NCBI GenBank assembly: GCA_030998225.1
Contig: JAPYXD010000723.1
Location: forward strand, 20,434,001-20,498,000
Length of the DNA stretch: 64,000 bases
Direction of reading: 5' to 3'
Origin: Diplolepis rosae
Lineage: Eukaryota; Arthropoda; Insecta; Hymenoptera; Diplolepididae
In this document: positions 47,528-58,506 of the stretch, one piece after another
Numbering within the stretch: the first letter of the stretch is position 1
How the letters are laid out: every line of letters begins with the position of its first letter
Notes under the pieces: generated by a model
The model's input: only the letters and a program-made list of their open reading frames with translations
Database searches by the model: none
What the model was told of the DNA's origin: nothing
Position numbers and translations under genes: made by a program

Positions 47528-48378
47528 AGTAGTTCGTTCACGAAAATTAGACCTCAGGCAAAAATAGATAATTTTGCTTTCAAGAATAGCAATATTATTA
47601 TTGAAGGGCTAATTTCAAAGAGAAAAGATTATTTTCCATATTAAAAATTTGAAACACAAAAAAATGATTTTATTAATAAATTTTATTTTTGCCCAAACTT
47701 ATTTTCTTATCGCTTCGAGCCAAAGTTTTAAAAATGATGCGATTCTAATAAATCACAGTTCATTTTTTTAGAAAAAAGATTCTCTACAACATGACCGTTT
47801 CCCATTTTTGAAATTGGATTAATTATTATAAAAAACAGCAATTAGATTATAAAAATGTTGTTTTGAAAAATTGTTTTTTTATAATTTCAGCCATTATAGA
47901 ATTCATTTTCAAAAATTGGAAACGGTCAAGTTGTAGAGAATCTTTTTCCTAAAATAATGAACCGTGATTTATTATAGTCGCATCCTTTTTCAAAATTTGG
48001 CTTAAAGCTATAAGAAAATAAGTTTGGGCAAAAATAACATTTATTAATAATAATTATTTTTTTGTGTTTCGAATTTTTTTTATGAAAAATAATCTTTTCT
48101 CTTTCAAATTAGCCCTTCAATAATAATATTGCTATTCTTCACGGAAAAACTTTTTATATCAATTTTTACTATAGTATTTTTCAATGTAGGGAAAAACGTA
48201 TCACTTTGAGAATTTTTGTTAGTAAAAATACTGAACTTTATAATAATGATATGAAACTTTAGTATGAACTATAGTAAAATTTGCTATGAACTTTGCTGAA
48301 GTTTCATATAATATTGCTATTCTTGAAAGCGAAATTATCTATTTTTGCCTGAGGTCTAATTTTCGTGAACAAACTACC
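47528..48378. mobile_element. GGTAGTTCGTTCACG foldback element, copy 3, with an internal insertion
   Basis: 851 bp flanked by TTAA (47524-47527, 48379-48382). The arms match copies 1 and 2. A 168-bp extra segment (48140-48307) is flanked by a 17-bp direct duplication ATAATATTGCTATTCTT. Confidence 0.85.
48140..48307. mobile_element. 168-bp insertion with 17-bp target duplication
   Basis: Bounded by identical 17-mers at 48123-48139 and 48308-48324. Copies 1 and 2 of the host element have only one. Contains ACTATAGTA words in both orientations. Identity unknown. Confidence 0.7.
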
Positions 48379-49806
48379 TTAAGTTCTTCATATCAAATAT
48401 GTTTGATAAGTGCTCTATACGCGGTCTGTCGCGGAAGAAAATGTTATTCTTTTAAGCATAAAAAAGAAGATACAAGGAAAAAACAACTGGTGTTAAAGAG
48501 GGCGGACGTGACACTAAACACGGGAAAATGATTGTTTGATTCAAGATATAATCAACTGTTCTCCAAAATTTTCTCGAGTGAAAATTACCATCAGAGTGAA
48601 TATTTACTCTGTTTCAGTGAAATGCAACTCCATTTTGGAGTGAAAACCGAGCTACTTAAATGAAAAGTAGCTCGGTTTCCAATCGTAAAAATATAGATGG
48701 TGGAATTAACTTTTTATGTTTTTGGTCTCTAGAATTGTTGATTTAAGACAATGGAATATTAATTTAGTTGTGAAAAATGATTGTTTCAAATCAATAAATA
48801 CTTAATAGTATCTTTTTCTTATGCGAAAAAATATTTTTCCAAATTTTGAATATGTCTCACTTGAGATAAAACTTGTAACTGATATATAAAAAAATTAATA
48901 TTAACTGATTCAATATTCCTTGAATTAAAGAAGTATTACTTTCATGTTGATTAAAGTTTCAATTACAGAGAAAATAAGCAGTAAAATATTCTGGACTGCA
49001 TGTTAAAAGTATTAGATTTCATAAAAATGTTTCCTTTCTACTAAGAAACCCATGACTACGACCTATACCATTCAGTCAAGTAATTTTTACGATTCATTTT
49101 TCTCCAGGTATTATCGATTACGATATATTTTAAATAATATCTGCCTTTTTCGAATAAAATATAAACATTCATATATGTACAATACAATTATTTCACCTTA
49201 TCAAAAAAATATTTTCTGGGGCACATCTAGATAAACTATTTCGTTTAAATGAGGACATTTTTTGAAATCAAATCTTTATTTTTACGTTACTCGCCTACGT
49301 TTTTTCAGTTTTGTTTTGACTGATTAAGGGATTTCCATTTAGAATCCATTTAAAACTGACGTCACTCGCAATTCAGCATTACGTGGTTTTTTCACAAATT
49401 CAATTCCGTTACCAACCCATAACGCTTGTACGAGATCATTAAATTGACTTATGTGTAAAATTCTTCAGGTTTTTTGAAGCCGGTGAAATTTATAGCATCT
49501 GATGAAAAAGCAGCACGTGCGCTTCAACGTATGTAAATAACGAGGAGCGGAAAAAGGTGGCCGTAAGTGGAGGCCGTAAAATTGATGTTACCAATCGATG
49601 TGAATTGCAATGAAGGCGATCTGATATTTTCGCACCTCCCAATGCTTTTATTATAAGACTATTTGTGATATATAGACACATCGATTTTATATGCGAAATA
49701 AAAGTTTTCTTGAAATTATTTATCATGAAATATCTTGAAGGTACTATAATTTTTTCACTTGAAATTGTATATTTCTATACTTATGTAAATTCTTACATTT
49801 TTGGAA
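48379..49806. other. Unassigned DNA with a 14-bp hairpin
   Basis: AAACCGAGCTACTT (48644-48657) and its exact complement at 48665-48678 form a hairpin with a 7-nt loop. Otherwise nothing supportable. Confidence 0.45.
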
Positions 49807-49810
49807 TTGA

Positions 49811-50967
49811 AGCCGTGGTTCAACCGGACCACGTGACTAGAATATACTCTTATTTATTCTGATTAGTTTTTGAGATAATTAAAAACATATTACTTTCTTT
49901 CATATTCAGAAAATAACCAACTTTTGTATTTAACTTGTCATAAATTCTAAACTGAAATGAAACTTGGAAAATTTTGAATTATCGTTTTTGAAACTGTATG
50001 AAACTCCGTCTCAAAGCCGTGACGAAAAAAATTTAATAAAACTCGCAAACGTTTTGGGAGTCGAGTGAATTTAAAAGAACGTCAAATAAATCGTCAACAA
50101 AATTTATTAAAAGGATTCAAAGAAGTTTTTTGAACAATTTCAGGGAATTCTGTCGACATTCGGACGATTTGAAAGTTAAAGCAGACAGTAAGATAATAAT
50201 ACAGATATTATTCTGTTGAATTATTAAATTGATCGAACACACATTTGAGAATTGAAATTTCTCTTCAAATTAATAATCATAATATTCTCTGAATTAATAA
50301 TTATCATTATTTTATGAGAAATGAGATTTTCAAAAATGTGTTTGATCAATTTAATAATTCAACAAAATAATATCCCTTAAAATAATGATAATTATTAATT
50401 CAAAGAAGATTATGATTATTAATTTCAAGGGAAATTTTTATTTCTCTTACTACTAGTTTAGAAAACAGGATTATTAATTTGAGGAGAAATTAGAATCTTG
50501 AATTTCAATTGATAAATTTTAATTGTTAGGCTTGAATTCTCAAACAGAATTGCCTAAATTCTTCCAAAAACTTTTTTTGAATCTTGCTAAAAGTTTTTGC
50601 GACAATTAATCTGATGTGCCTTTGAATTTGCTCAACTTCCGAAACCTTTGAAAATTGTATTACATTATTTTTGCCATAGATTGATAACGAATTTTTATAC
50701 ATTTACAAAAACGATGAATCGAAATTATGAGCGTGTTGTTAGTTCATTTACATTAAGTGTTTACTTCCTTAAAATTATTTCGAAAAATTCATATTAGTTT
50801 ATAATTTATGGCGAGCTAAGTACGAAAGAATAATTATTTTGTGCCATTTTTCACTCCATTTTTTGTATTTTCTAAACTAGCAGAAAAATATTTTGTAAAC
50901 AAAAAAATGTTATATTAAGTGAATTTTTACAGGAATCTTTTCACGTATTCCAGTTGATTCATGGGCC
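49811..50967. mobile_element. Probable relative of the 19740 TTAA element
   Basis: AGCCGTGGTTCAACCGGACC then ACGTGACTA at the left, and an inverted ACGT...GATTCATGGGCC at the right, resemble the ends at 19740-20438. Flanks TTGA/CGAA are degraded. A strong 149-bp hairpin (50215-50363) lies inside. Confidence 0.5.
50215..50363. repeat. 149-bp hairpin
   Basis: GTTGAATTATTAAATTGATC at the left pairs with its exact complement at the right. The homology continues inwards through ACACATTT and AGAAAT segments. Confidence 0.75.
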
Positions 50968-51591
50968 GAAGGGCATGAAATAAGTGGCTCATATAACCAA
51001 GAATAGAATTTTAGATTCCTCCAAAAATTTTTCTACAATAATAAATATTCTTAACTGAAGTTTTAAGGGGTAACACCATTATAGCAGGCTGAAAATTAGG
51101 TGCTTTTTCGAGATTTTTCTAAGGAAAAAAAAGAATTTGTTATGAAATGCGATTAAATAATAGCTTTGTATTTGTTGTTGGAAAACAAAAGATCATTTCC
51201 GGGGAAATTTTTGACATAGAATCCGAATCCGAAATCAGAATCAGCCTATCACGTCAGGATTTTGAGATATTTGAGGTTATGTGCTCGAAAATGGGGTTTT
51301 TCGCTACTTTTGAGGTTATGTACAAGGCGCAAGAAATTTTTTTGGCTTTTTTCTCAAATGTCATCATTTAGCACTACTCTTTCCTTTCAAAATGAGCTAT
51401 TAAACAGTCACGAGCGATTTTTTTTCACAAAGATACGGCCATATCAAGTTTTGACATTTATCCGAACAACCTTATGAGCATTCACATTGACTCTTTGGTG
51501 CATACCATTTTGCATTCGAAAATTTATCTTGAAAATTTGTGCTTGCGGGTTTTTATGGTCTGTGAATAAGAATTTACAGTCAGAAAATTGA

Positions 51592-51850
51592 TATTTCCAT
51601 TTCTAAGATGGTGGATTCAAAATGGCGGATCAAAATTTACGAAATTAAACGATTTCGCTCTCTAAAAACTCTTACTCGGGGGTTTCGGAGTTGCTGATTA
51701 CGAAAATGAGGTCGCAAGATTGACATTTCCATTTCCAAGATGGTAGATTCAATGTCGAGGATCGAAATCGACAGAGAACACAGTATTGGTATCTGAAATC
51801 CTGCATTCGGGGGTTTCACGATCGTCAAGTATTTCATGTAAAAAAAAAAG
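51592..51850 (+). repeat. 132-bp tandem duplication (AAGATGGTGGATTCAA type)
   Basis: ATTTCCATTTCTAAGATGGT at 51592 recurs at 51724 (ATTTCCATTTCCAAGATGGT). Each is followed by a GATTCAA...GGATC...AAAT segment and then CGGGGGTTTC. Two diverged copies; non-coding. Confidence 0.7.
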
Positions 51851-52246
51851 AATTTTTTGCTCAAGGTGATGAATTTAAAATAAGGAATAAAAATTAGCTA
51901 AATAGTGATAAATAGTATACATTTCTTGATTCCGGTCTACTATTTTGATTTTTCTGTTAAAATCTGTTCTTGATTTACATCGAATCTTTTGTGTTTTAAA
52001 ATCCTAAAACTAATTGAGATTGACATTTGTGATCGTTCCGCGATGTAAATGAGAATAATAAATAAATTAATAAAAAGATATCTCTCAACGGTTTGCTTAT
52101 TCACGACCATATAGTATGACTTTCGAAATAAGCAATGTGGCAACGTCGCACTCTCTCCACTCCTTTAGTCCGCCATGTTCAAGTGCACATGTATAGAAAT
52201 TCAACCTACTTTACGGTTGTTGTTGTTGTTTGATTAGTTTGTAAAA

Positions 52247-52432
52247 ATGTCTGATGAGGCGAGACAAAAAGGTAGATTCATAAAGAAAAAAGAATTAACG
52301 AGGAGGGAAAATGTGCAGAAAGCAAATATTGAGCGAAGTAAGCAAAACCGTGACAAGATTTTTGACAAAAATCGCGCTGAAGCGAGTGCGAGAGCCAAGG
52401 CCCATCCTACTGGAAACCGCATAGTAAACTAA
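52247..52432 (+). pseudogene. 61-codon basic ORF, probable N-terminus of a transposon protein
   Basis: MSDEARQKGRFIKKKELTRR, highly basic, ending HPTGNRIVN and a stop. The basic GRF-x-K leader followed by G-N/R-R-I-V is reminiscent of the start of insect proteins with a Mutator-like transposase domain, where a cysteine-rich part would follow. Here the frame stops at that point. The frame has few AT-biased residues for this region. A small genuine gene is possible. The family link is from memory and uncertain. Confidence 0.35.
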
Positions 52433-52736
52433 AGACTAAATTTTCGCCTTATAAATGAATTATTAATGTAAAACGAAACATTCACTTTAGTGTAATATAT
52501 CATCTATTGAGTTATGAAAATAAAATAAAATTTACAGCAAAGGGCATAGCCGTGTTTCCATGTGAAATCGGCCTTAAAACCAAATCAAATCTCGCATAAG
52601 CCATATGGAAGGGGTTGGACAAGAGATTATTTTGTCAAATTTTCAGATCATTATCTGCCATTTTAAATGAGTAGTGGCGGATTTTACCATTTTCGTTTTT
52701 TTCCTTTTTTAGCTAAACTCATCATAGGAAAATTTT

Positions 52737-53570
52737 GAAAAAAATCAGGGTTGTTTTTTCCAATAGAAGACACATTTGTAAATTTTCGCAGATTTTTTTA
52801 TGCATAATTCGCGATGCAAAAAATTGTGAAAATTTTTGCACGCAATTTTGTTCATGTTTGAACATTTTGCCCCTTGAAAATTTAGTCCGTTCAAAAAGTT
52901 TCCGTTGTATACAAGTATATAAGTGGTATACAAAAAGTAAAATTGGTTTTCCTACAAACTTACAGTTATAAACGAAGACAACGATGATGACTAATTTATA
53001 ATTGAAAAAAAATGTTATGCTTGGCAAATTTTCAGCCACTTATGGAGTATGAAGTGCTATGAAAGTACAATCAATCGTCTATATCTGTAAAAACTTGATG
53101 GTAGAAAAATATATTTTTGTAGGAAAACCAATTTTACATTTTGTATACCACTTTTATTTAAAACGGACAGTTTTTGAACGGACTCAATTTTTTAACGGGC
53201 AAAACTTTATAGAAAAATTTCAGCAGTAAACCATGTTAGAGATTGATTACCAAATAAAATTGTATTTTTCATGTATCTACTGTTATTATTAAATGTGCTT
53301 TAATAGTAAGATGTTGGAAGAATGCATATTTTGACGGTTTTTATTCTTTTTTACCCCCGTCCACACTTTGCAAAAATCTGTAAAAATTCTGTTTTAATCA
53401 TCGATAGGTAAATAATGAATAGAATAATTCAAAAGAGTGGTCGCGCAATTCAAACATGAACAAAATTGCGTGCAAAAATTTTCACAATTTTTTGCATCGC
53501 GAATTATGCATAAAAAAATCTGCGAAAATTTACAAATGTGTCTTCTATTGGAAAACTTATTGTATGGTAA
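52737..53570. mobile_element. Double nested foldback element
   Basis: Outer arms of about 115 bp (about 52752-52869 and 53444-53557) are almost identical inverted copies (GTGTCTTCTATTGG / ...ATGCATAATTCGCGATGCAA). Inside them a second inverted pair (about 52868-52960 and 53122-53206; AGTCCGTTCAAAAA, AAAATTGGTTTTCCTACA) forms another hairpin. Several short frames here are arm artefacts. Confidence 0.8.
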
Positions 53571-55664
53571 AAAATTCTTTCAAAAAGCAGATTAATTATT
53601 TCTCTATAACTAGACGGTCAAACAACTTAAAACTTTGCAGGTGTATTCTAGAATAATTAAAGAAGCTATAATAAAAATTTCAGCTTTTTAGCATGGATTT
53701 CGTTTCATGATAAAAACACCTTAAGGACATCGATGAATTTCAAAACGATGTAACTTTTGAGCTAACAATGACTCTAACTAAAAATGTGGATATGCGTTAC
53801 TTTCAACATGTTTTTAAAATTTACCGACTTTTATTTAAATCAACAATCTTATTCTGAAACAGCCAGTCTTCTCTAGAAGTGCATAAGTAGTAATATGATC
53901 TTCTCGTCACTAAACGAAACTATTATTTGAGAGAAATTAGACTGTGAATAATGACGACGAATACTATAGACTGTAACGAAAACCATTTCAAGAGGTGAAT
54001 GCAATTTATTGTACAGCTGAAATAACGGCGATACGAATTAGTTCATGCAACAACAATATGTTTCACGAGTGAGATTGTTTGTGCAATCGACTGCATCCAT
54101 TGTCATTGAGTTGAAAGTCAATTTTTATTCCATATATGTACTGAGAACGGTATCAATCTAACGATATCAAAACGTTTCTGCAAATTAATAAAAGCTTTTT
54201 AGTTTTTCTTTAAAAATTTCCCTTTTCAATTTTTCTTCTGATTATTATATCAAACATTAAATAAATATTCGTTCATCTTTTAGAAGATATATTATACGAT
54301 AAAAAAGCCCTATTCGAATAAATTCTTGAATCTAAGGCAAGTACTTATCTCGTTTCCAAACAGATCACGTACCTTCACCTGAAATTTGAGAAATATATTG
54401 TTCTGCATTTGCTACAAGAAACATTGTTTCGCCAACGTAAACTACCACGCAAAATCCTTTTTTACTCCATGATTATACATCTGCGCCATTCTTCATGTGG
54501 TTTCTACCGATAGAGCGGAATATATCGTGCTACAATTTTTTGCTCTATAATTTGATTAGTGTCTTAGATAAACAGACACTAGCAAGTCTATGTCTTGATC
54601 AAGATAAGTCCAGTTTAGTGACAGGAAAATATATGAGTTGCCAGATCGTATTTTGTAAGATCTTGATTTCCAGGCGTGAGGAAAAGTCCAAATGTATTGT
54701 TGATCCAACATTTTATAGTTGTGCAATCCAAAAGAAATTTGCCTTTTTTATGATGTGAGGGTAAAAACACCTCATTTAAAATGGAAAACTACTCTAATTT
54801 TCTCGAAAGCATTCATATGAAATTGGTGTCATGTTGTTTGAGATAGAAAAAACAATATTTATAGTCAGATTTTATATATAATCTTATATAATACTTTTGT
54901 ATTTCTTATCAAGACAATTTTTTGGGATCTTAAAAATTTAATGTATAAGTCACAGAATTTATGTCGAGCTCCCTTTACTTGAGGGGTACTTAAGGGTGAT
55001 AAGAAGCACCCTCTTTTATCAAGTGAGATCCTTGAGTAAATGAGACTCATAACAGTAAATACTGCCTCCTGAGCTAATATTCCTTTGATTAAATCATATG
55101 TATTGCTGACATAAGTGTCACGTCCTGTATCCTTACGGACGTAATTTATAGGGAAATCAACGAAATCAATAGAAAGATCAAGATGGAATTACCATATCAT
55201 GACATTTATACATGTCATTCATGACGAATAACAATTGAGTTGATTGGAATCCACTGTATACAGTAGAAATAAAAACTTGGAATTTGTTACATCTTATAGA
55301 AGATTTCGTTATAAATCAGCTGCCCAGTATAGAAATGCAAAAGCTTCTCCTTTTCTAAGAGTCTTAATTTGTTACATCTTGAAATCAGTCGATTTCATGG
55401 CTTAACTTAAGTTGTTATTATTTTATAATATTTCTACAGTGGGAAACTATAATTAATTTTCATAACTATTGAAAAGCTAAGCACTACGTTCGGAACTATT
55501 AAACATCATAAACAACGACTCCACGACTTATTCGAGCATTTCGATTATCAACATTGTAAAAAATTTATGTTTTGAATTCACAATACTGTAATGGAAGTTT
55601 ATTACCAAAATTTAATGTAATTTTTCAATATTACAAGACTTGTATTGTAATTCTGAAAAATTAT
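53571..55664. other. Unassigned DNA
   Basis: About 2.1 kb with no credible gene or bounded element. The short frames at 54495-54758 and 54865-55050 have no recognisable features. Confidence 0.35.
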
Positions 55665-56120
55665 TTTATGTGTCACCGGCGCGCAAACTCGTTTTTTCGC
55701 TACAGTTAACAGTAGCGCAATGTAGTATATTGCGCTACAGAGGAATGAAATGTAGAAATTGAACTGCGCATGCGCTTGAAGCCATGCAACGCAGCACAAT
55801 CTTCTTCTTATTCTTTTTCTTCTTCGTACAGCGTTAGCACCTTACTGGCAAAGCCTTGTACATTTGAACTGCGCATGCGTCTATTAAAATCCATTACTAC
55901 TACACAAGATCGATAAAATCAAAATGGCCGGGACTAGTCGTGACATATCAAGTGTAATGAATAGTGCCGCAAACAACTACAATACTAGATTAGATTCGAG
56001 TATACGCATAAAAACTCGTATCCGCACCAAAGTCACATAAAATAGAATACGTGCCAATGCACACAATTCGGGAAATAGCGAGACTCGCGACAATGCTCGC
56101 AGGACTGATCGCGCCTCGGC
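55665..56120 (+). repeat. Dispersed repeat A, copy 2
   Basis: Direct repeat of 15-497, about 55.6 kb away, with small deletions (shorter TTC tract, one TATGCATGCGCC unit lost). Ends at CGCCTCGGC, where copy 1 continues into a hairpin. Confidence 0.8.
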
Positions 56121-56995
56121 TTTGTCTCGGCTATACTATTAAAAGTACTGTGATTATATTTAGGTAATTAAATTGCATTCAAGTATTGTAAAATCACAAA
56201 CATTTTTAATGGTAAAGCTGAGCGACCCAATATCTTGATGATGTCTGGACCATCGTATAGTCATACCACTTTTCTATTTGCAATAATTAATCAATTATTC
56301 GACACTTATTTTTTTACGAATTTTTATGGTGTTTTTAAAAAAAAATTTCTTAATATCACAGGATAAAAAATACAGTGATGTAGAAGAACTTCAAACTCAT
56401 ATTTTTTATTGAATTGAAATTTTTATTCAATCAACAGTTTTGGAAAAAAAAATTATTTAAAGATTATTGTGAGTTTTGGAAAATAGGTATGAATATCCAC
56501 TTAACTCACGATATTTCCGAAACAAAAAGAGCAAATGATTTGAAAAATTTCCACATAACTGCACCACATCTAAGCGAAGCCAATAGAATCATCGAAAATG
56601 TTTAAATGTTCGTTTGTTTAATTCAAGTAAATAATTAATAGTGCAGTGTCGAATTTGTGACTTCAAATTTTTCACATACGAGGAAGGTTTACACAATTGA
56701 AGTTTAGAAAAACTTCCAGCGGAGAAGTTGTGGACAAAACTATGAAATAAATCGTAGCATAGCTCGTGACGCCTGTACTCGGCGCGCCGAGCGTGACACT
56801 TTAAGCAATAGTTTCTTGTAAAGTTATAAACATAGATCTTGTGCAGTTCTGTGAAGAGGAAGGAGGGTAGGGGGTGATTACCCCCGGGCCCATAGCTTTT
56901 AAGAGCGCCCGGAACGTTGTTTACCCTGAATTTTTTGCGGTTAGCGTAGTATATGAGTATTAGCAGTAAATTATGGTATAGTTCGTGGGATGACA
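56121..56995. other. Unassigned DNA with a weak minus-strand frame
   Basis: A 135-codon open frame (56996-56589, minus) lacks recognisable motifs and has unremarkable composition. I do not call it a gene. A GGGGTGATTACCCCCGGGCCC GC-rich stretch lies near 56872. Confidence 0.35.
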
Positions 56996-57650
56996 AATAG
57001 AAGGCACCACTATTGGTAAATCCATATGATTTTTAAGAATTACTAACCTTCAAACGATACGTGTCAAAATTTCATGACAATATGGGACCTTAAAGATATC
57101 AGAAGGCGCTGTTTGGAGCTATTTCGGTGCAATAAAAAGGAGTTTTTCATGCGGTATGTGACAATGGATGAAACATAGATCAATCACTGCACTCTAGAGT
57201 CAAATCGGCAGTCAGTTGAGTGAACAGCAAAGGGTGAAAACCGTCCAAAGCGACTAAAAGCGCAAATGTTAGCTGGTAAAGTTTTGGCCTTTGTATTTTG
57301 GGATGCACACGGTGTTTTATTCATCGATTACCCCAGGTGGAAATGTACTACTGGCGCGGTACCATACTAGTACGTCTCCGGATTCCTGGTACTGACAGGG
57401 TACTGGTGCAATATTGGCATGGATAGTGTCGTCGTACTGGCTATACCCCCTAATGATAACTCGGCAGGGAGTTGGTAGCCAGTACTGGGCTAGTACTTGA
57501 AAGCAGTATTGGTCCAGTACTTTTTTTTTGGTCGGGGGAGATAAAGAATGCATTTATGCACGTTGTATGGGACTCGGCCGAAGCAATACCCACTAAACTC
57601 AAAACTCCCCTTCTTTCCCACGAGCCCATGACCCCGGAACTGCGTTAGCT

Positions 57651-58110
57651 TTAAACTTCAGGGTCATGTTCTATAGGTGCTCTACTCCGAGCCTCAGCGT
57701 CCCCATCTACTGCTTGCTTGGCTTCATACGCGGCCTCTCGAAGGCTTCTTCTTCGGGGCTGCCTCCCGAAAAACCGCGCAACGTATTGTCCCCGGGATTT
57801 GGTCGTACCAGGGCTTATCTTCTTTAGCGGAGCAAAGGTAGCACTGCGGTTACCTTTTGCAGGACCCCGCAGCGTGCCCCTCTTCGCCGCACCTCCAGCA
57901 ACTTCTGCTACGGTCGAGCCCCCGGTAGTTCGCCACCATGTGGCCAAAGCCAAGACAGCGGTAACATCGATTTACCTCCATATTTTGGCGGACTCTGCAA
58001 GAGACATACTCTATTTTGATCTGAGTTGCCTTGAGTAATTTCAAGGCGCGCGCGTCCTCCAGAAGCACATACGCCTTCCTGAATGGATTTTATCTGATAC
58101 AATTTTGAAA
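57651..58110 (-). pseudogene. Non-LTR retrotransposon ORF1 fragment, copy 2
   Basis: Minus-strand frames encode the same C-terminal ORF1 region as copy 1: LLEDARALKLLKATQIKIEY, then CYRCLGFGHMVANY, in which the last knuckle Cys is Tyr, then CWRCGEEGHAAGSC. A stop then shifts the reading to another frame, ending EAKQAVDGDAEARSRAPIEH. It is broken by at least one frameshift and has lost a zinc ligand. It lies inside the 57332-59007 element, by capture or insertion. Confidence 0.8.
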
Positions 58111-58289
58111 TTTTAAAAGTATTTTAACTTCTATTGCAGTATAACTATATTAGAAGCTAGATTGATCGGTAAGTTTTAAAATACTATTTAAAAGTAAATT
58201 TATACAAATTGAATCGAAAACATTTTATTGAAATTTCATATTTTGTATTTAAAGAGTTTGAAGATCTTTCTGTGGAAAAAAAGACGCTT

Positions 58290-58363
58290 TCGACTGCGCT
58301 GGGATTCGAGCTTAGGTCTTTCGATTGCCGGTCGACTGCTCTAACCACTGAGCTACACAGGCG
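58290..58363 (-). pseudogene. tRNA-derived sequence (tRNA pseudogene or SINE head)
   Basis: On the minus strand GCCTGTGTAGCTCAGTGGTT then AGAGC forms a normal tRNA D arm with a consensus A box. The anticodon stem pairs 4 of 5 with a 7-nt loop CCGGCAA. GCTCGAATCCC is a near-consensus B box. T-stem and acceptor pairing fail, so a working tRNA is unlikely. Confidence 0.6.
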
Positions 58364-58439
58364 TCTGACATTTCCTTCTCCGCAGGAAGATCTCCTTATA
58401 TCGCCTAGTGGCTCTACCTTGCGACTGTAAATGATTTCG

Positions 58440-58506
58440 AATTAATTAGTTGAGTTTGAAATTTTTGTCACTGCCTACATTATATTTCAAACTCAACTAA
58501 TTAATT
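58440..58506. repeat. 23-bp perfect inverted repeat
   Basis: AATTAATTAGTTGAGTTTGA (first 20 bases) at 58440-58462 is exactly complemented at 58484-58506 around a 21-nt loop. Confidence 0.85.

Noticed and set aside
56589..56996. 135-codon minus-strand ORF
   Set aside because: No motif, no splice context, and composition matching non-coding surroundings.
58290..58363. Functional tRNA gene
   Set aside because: The D arm and boxes are good but T-stem and acceptor stem do not pair.
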